26,870 nucleotides of DNA, taken from JBCCSZ01 sp039199225. Its GTDB lineage: Bacteria; Bacteroidota; Bacteroidia; Chitinophagales; Saprospiraceae. The stretch is from assembly GCA_039199225.1 (NCBI GenBank), contig JBCCSZ010000075.1, forward strand, positions 1 to 26,870, given 5' to 3'. Under the pieces are notes generated by a model. That model had not been told where the DNA came from. It made no database searches and was given only the letters and a program-made list of their open reading frames with translations. The position numbers and the translations under genes were made by a program. This document shows positions 24,596 through 26,870 of this stretch, one piece after another; position 1 is the stretch's first letter, and each line of letters starts with the position of its first letter.

Positions 24596-26870
24596 CTATT
24601 TTTGATTCCCTTTATCCTTGAGGGCGTCCGATAATTTCAGCCAACCTTCCGTGAGTTGATTGCGCTTTTTGTGCGGAAAGGCTGCCGTTTCATTGGCCTG
24701 ATCAATGGAAGTATTCTCCCAAGATTGTGCATCCTCATTCAAGGCTTGATCGTCCTTCCAAATTTGAATGCCCGACTGATAAATCCAAGACAACTTTCCT
24801 TGTATGTCCCCCGGCTTAGGCATCCGCAATTGGTCGGGATCAACCATCATAGGACCGACTCGAAAGGTGACTTGCATATTGGCCAAAGCATCCCCCACCA
24901 GCTCCTTTGTCAAGCCCAATTCGAAGGTCGGCAACAAGCCAGAAACTGTATGGACGACGCCCCGATAGTCCACCAACATGCTGAGGTATCGAAAATCTTT
25001 TTGGTCTTCCGACATACCATCATCGTTGAGCGTTACCAGGAGATTTTCGCGTCCCTCTATGAACTCATTTTGCCGTTCCAGGTGATCGGTTACGACATAG
25101 AATTTGCTAAAATCCGCATTGTCAAAATAGCCGATCAAGCCATTGTTGGGAAGATTGTCGGCTCCAACATAAAAAGGCAGCGGCAATTGCATCAACCCGA
25201 AGGGATTGGACGATTTTTCTACCTGGTATTGCACCGGCTGGTCTACATCAAAGCGTCGAACAGCCGTTCCTTTCAGCTCCATGGAAACGCGCGCCCGCAC
25301 AAGCGCCAGAGGACGACCGATCAAGGCCGATAGCCCCTTTTTCTCTCTGGACCCCAGTGGATCGGTCACCCAGGTCGTCGAATCGATGCTGCTCAGAAAA
25401 GCAGAAAAAATCTCTCCGCTGTCTTCATCAAAACTGAGCAATTGATCGACCAACTCTCTGAGAAAATAGTTTGAAATAACAGATGCTGGATCACGATAGG
25501 GGCTCGACTCCTTGCGCACATACGAGCTGCCGTTGCGCTCGACCAGCATCAGCGATACCTGCAGGGAGCCACTCTCATCAAAGACCATCAGGCTTTTGTC
25601 GAGGTGGTTGGGAATCAGCCAACCAGCTATCGGCGAATCTTGCTCGGCTTGGCTGATGGGGGCAGCCTTCCGCTCAACCGTCCCATCGACCCATTCCATT
25701 TGGAGGCGAGCAGGCTGCAGCAGACGCGGAGGAAGCTGCGCCATGCGCGTACCTTTAATGGCTGGATTGTCCATCCCCCTACCCTTTGGAATCTTTTCGC
25801 TATCTGAGGGGATGAAGAGCTGTAGTGGATCATAGGGGCGGTTCGGGTACAGCGCGATGCCGAAGTTGTCTGTGATGCGTACAAAATGTGGCAACAAAAA
25901 GCCAGAGCGCAGCGGAAAAAATCGATTCAATGCGCCTTTGCCCTGCGGGATACCCCTGGCTATCTCCTTTAGGCCCTGTAGATCAATATTGCTGCGATTG
26001 TCCACCAACAGTTCAGGAGGCATCGGATTGGATATATCGTATTGCAGCCATAGATCATTCAGTCCATTGAGCCGCTGGGTGATAATGTCGAAACCGTCGA
26101 GCAGAGAAACTACGGCGTTCACCACGGTTTGCTGCAAGGGGTTGAGGGTCTCTTCCTTTAGCGATAGCAGGCGGGCCTTTAGAATATCCGGCATGTGGGA
26201 GGTGATGAGGCTGCGGCCCGATTCGATCCAAAAGTAAGGCTCCACGGCATCTCGGTCGATTGGCGGCGGATCAATATCTTTGTTCCACTCAAAGTCCATG
26301 GTCCCATCTGTCAAATTCCAGTTCTTGATCCAGTTGGAAGCCTTTGTATCTTTTGCGAGTTGGCGCCCATCTTCCTGGAAAAAGTAGACCATCCAATCCA
26401 AGAAAAGCGGCGACCAAGGCGGAGTGTAAGTCCGGAAGGCATTAAAAGCCGGGCGCAAGCCCTCAAAGCCTGCCTGTTGGGTCAAGCGTTGGGCATCCAA
26501 GCCTTCGTATTTCTCCGAGTTCCAGATCATGGTTTGTTGCACGCTCAGCTTATCGGTATCTTCGGTCGATAGCCAAGACGCATGATTGGGATTGAGGAGT
26601 ATGAATTCCTCCAAAAGCAGTTTCAGCTCCTTTGGCAATTGCTCGGCATGGGGGATGGGTGGTATTTCTACGGATAATTTATCAGAAGAATTGTGGAGGG
26701 TCAAACTGCGGATGGTTTGGCCGGTATAACGACAATGGAGGGTTTCCCCATCGGTATGCTTGGCAGAGGTGCGCGCCGCATGGATCAGCAACACAGGGTC
26801 TGAAGGCACCCAATAAGGTGGCAACAATCGCTCCCTCAAGCTAAAGTCTGTCGATTGGTCTTTTTCCTGC
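24596..26870 (-). CDS. Large unrecognised protein, N-terminus outside the window
   Basis: The frame is open to the right edge, giving at least 757 residues; no ATG exists near the edge in this frame, so the true start lies further upstream. I do not recognise a family. Visible marks are LLPPYWVPSDPVLLIHAA near the left end, several W-x-x-D and PP motifs, DWMVYFFQEDG, and a C-terminal tail rich in charged residues (KKRNQLTEGWLKLSDALK). It is mostly mixed alpha/beta without long hydrophobic segments, so it is likely soluble or part of a particle. It is coupled by 2 bases to the long collar paralogue D. From its position it may be the body or docking part of the fibre assembly, but that is inference only. 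Confidence 0.7.
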   Translation of the reverse strand, partial: QEKDQSTDFSLRERLLPPYWVPSDPVLLIHAARTSAKHTDGETLHCRYTGQTIRSLTLHNSSDKLSVEIPPIPHAEQLPKELKLLLEEFILLNPNHASWLSTEDTDKLSVQQTMIWNSEKYEGLDAQRLTQQAGFEGLRPAFNAFRTYTPPWSPLFLDWMVYFFQEDGRQLAKDTKASNWIKNWNLTDGTMDFEWNKDIDPPPIDRDAVEPYFWIESGRSLITSHMPDILKARLLSLKEETLNPLQQTVVNAVVSLLDGFDIITQRLNGLNDLWLQYDISNPMPPELLVDNRSNIDLQGLKEIARGIPQGKGALNRFFPLRSGFLLPHFVRITDNFGIALYPNRPYDPLQLFIPSDSEKIPKGRGMDNPAIKGTRMAQLPPRLLQPARLQMEWVDGTVERKAAPISQAEQDSPIAGWLIPNHLDKSLMVFDESGSLQVSLMLVERNGSSYVRKESSPYRDPASVISNYFLRELVDQLLSFDEDSGEIFSAFLSSIDSTTWVTDPLGSREKKGLSALIGRPLALVRARVSMELKGTAVRRFDVDQPVQYQVEKSSNPFGLMQLPLPFYVGADNLPNNGLIGYFDNADFSKFYVVTDHLERQNEFIEGRENLLVTLNDDGMSEDQKDFRYLSMLVDYRGVVHTVSGLLPTFELGLTKELVGDALANMQVTFRVGPMMVDPDQLRMPKPGDIQGKLSWIYQSGIQIWKDDQALNEDAQSWENTSIDQANETAAFPHKKRNQLTEGWLKLSDALKDKGNQK

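Noticed and set aside
24656..25333. 225-residue plus-strand frame in the large unknown gene
   Set aside because: The minus-strand frame is continuous over 2.2 kb and coupled to its neighbour; the plus frame is an opposite-strand shadow.
19679..26870. Interpretation as a prophage
   Set aside because: No integrase, terminase, capsid, portal or lysis gene and no attachment-site duplication is visible in the window; only tail-collar domains are phage-like.

Overview
The window looks like a chromosomal segment of a marine or aquatic member of the Bacteroidota, most likely near the Saprospiria (Lewinella/Haliscomenobacter-like). The grounds are a type IX secretion (T9SS) C-terminal sorting domain on a 1006-residue protein, many short signal peptides ending in A-Q, YwqK/MORN-variant repeats, an AraC/NTF2/hydrolase cassette typical of the phylum, and an almost complete lack of strong Shine-Dalgarno sites. 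No rRNA, tRNA, CRISPR array or intact mobile element is visible.

Layout. (1) 1-3.6 kb: two small membrane proteins (the first cut by the window edge), an Ada-type alkylation-repair regulator, a divergent short-chain dehydrogenase and a secreted hypothetical protein. (2) 3.7-7.4 kb: a two-gene minus-strand operon coding for a secreted protein with two alpha/beta-hydrolase domains, followed after 4 bases by a Tat-exported Gfo/Idh/MocA oxidoreductase. Together they suggest processing of esterified sugars or glycosides outside the cytoplasm. (3) 7.7-10.4 kb: a divergent two-gene operon for a molybdenum hydroxylase (2Fe-2S subunit plus Tat-exported molybdopterin subunit). It is followed by a perfect-pairing hairpin and by the terminator of the next, convergent gene. 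(4) 10.8-13.8 kb: a large T9SS cargo protein joining a metzincin-type protease domain to a beta-helix. (5) 13.9-19.6 kb: a transposase remnant, a MORN-variant secreted protein, a secreted alpha/beta hydrolase, a 37-residue membrane protein not usually called, an AraC regulator, an NTF2-like protein, a hydrolase with a cysteine in the nucleophile position, and a convergent peptidoglycan-binding lipoprotein.

(6) 19.7 kb to the right edge: the most unusual part. It is a tightly packed minus-strand operon of at least five genes. Four carry a phage tail-collar domain with the same three H-x-H pairs and the same aromatic C-terminus. Two of these four are 570-590 residue paralogues in which the collar domain is attached to about 380 residues of a shared beta-rich module I do not recognise. 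The first visible gene of the operon is a large unrecognised protein that runs off the window. No capsid, terminase, sheath, baseplate, integrase or lysis gene is present here, and none of the four collar proteins has a visible signal peptide. This looks like a chromosomal fibre or receptor-binding module rather than a simple prophage, but its partners lie outside the window and the function is open.

Regulation that can be read from sequence is limited. There is one clear terminator (about 10.73-10.77 kb), several hairpins of unknown role, and tight gene spacing that implies cotranscription of the hydrolase/oxidoreductase pair, the molybdenum hydroxylase pair, the AraC cassette and the collar operon.
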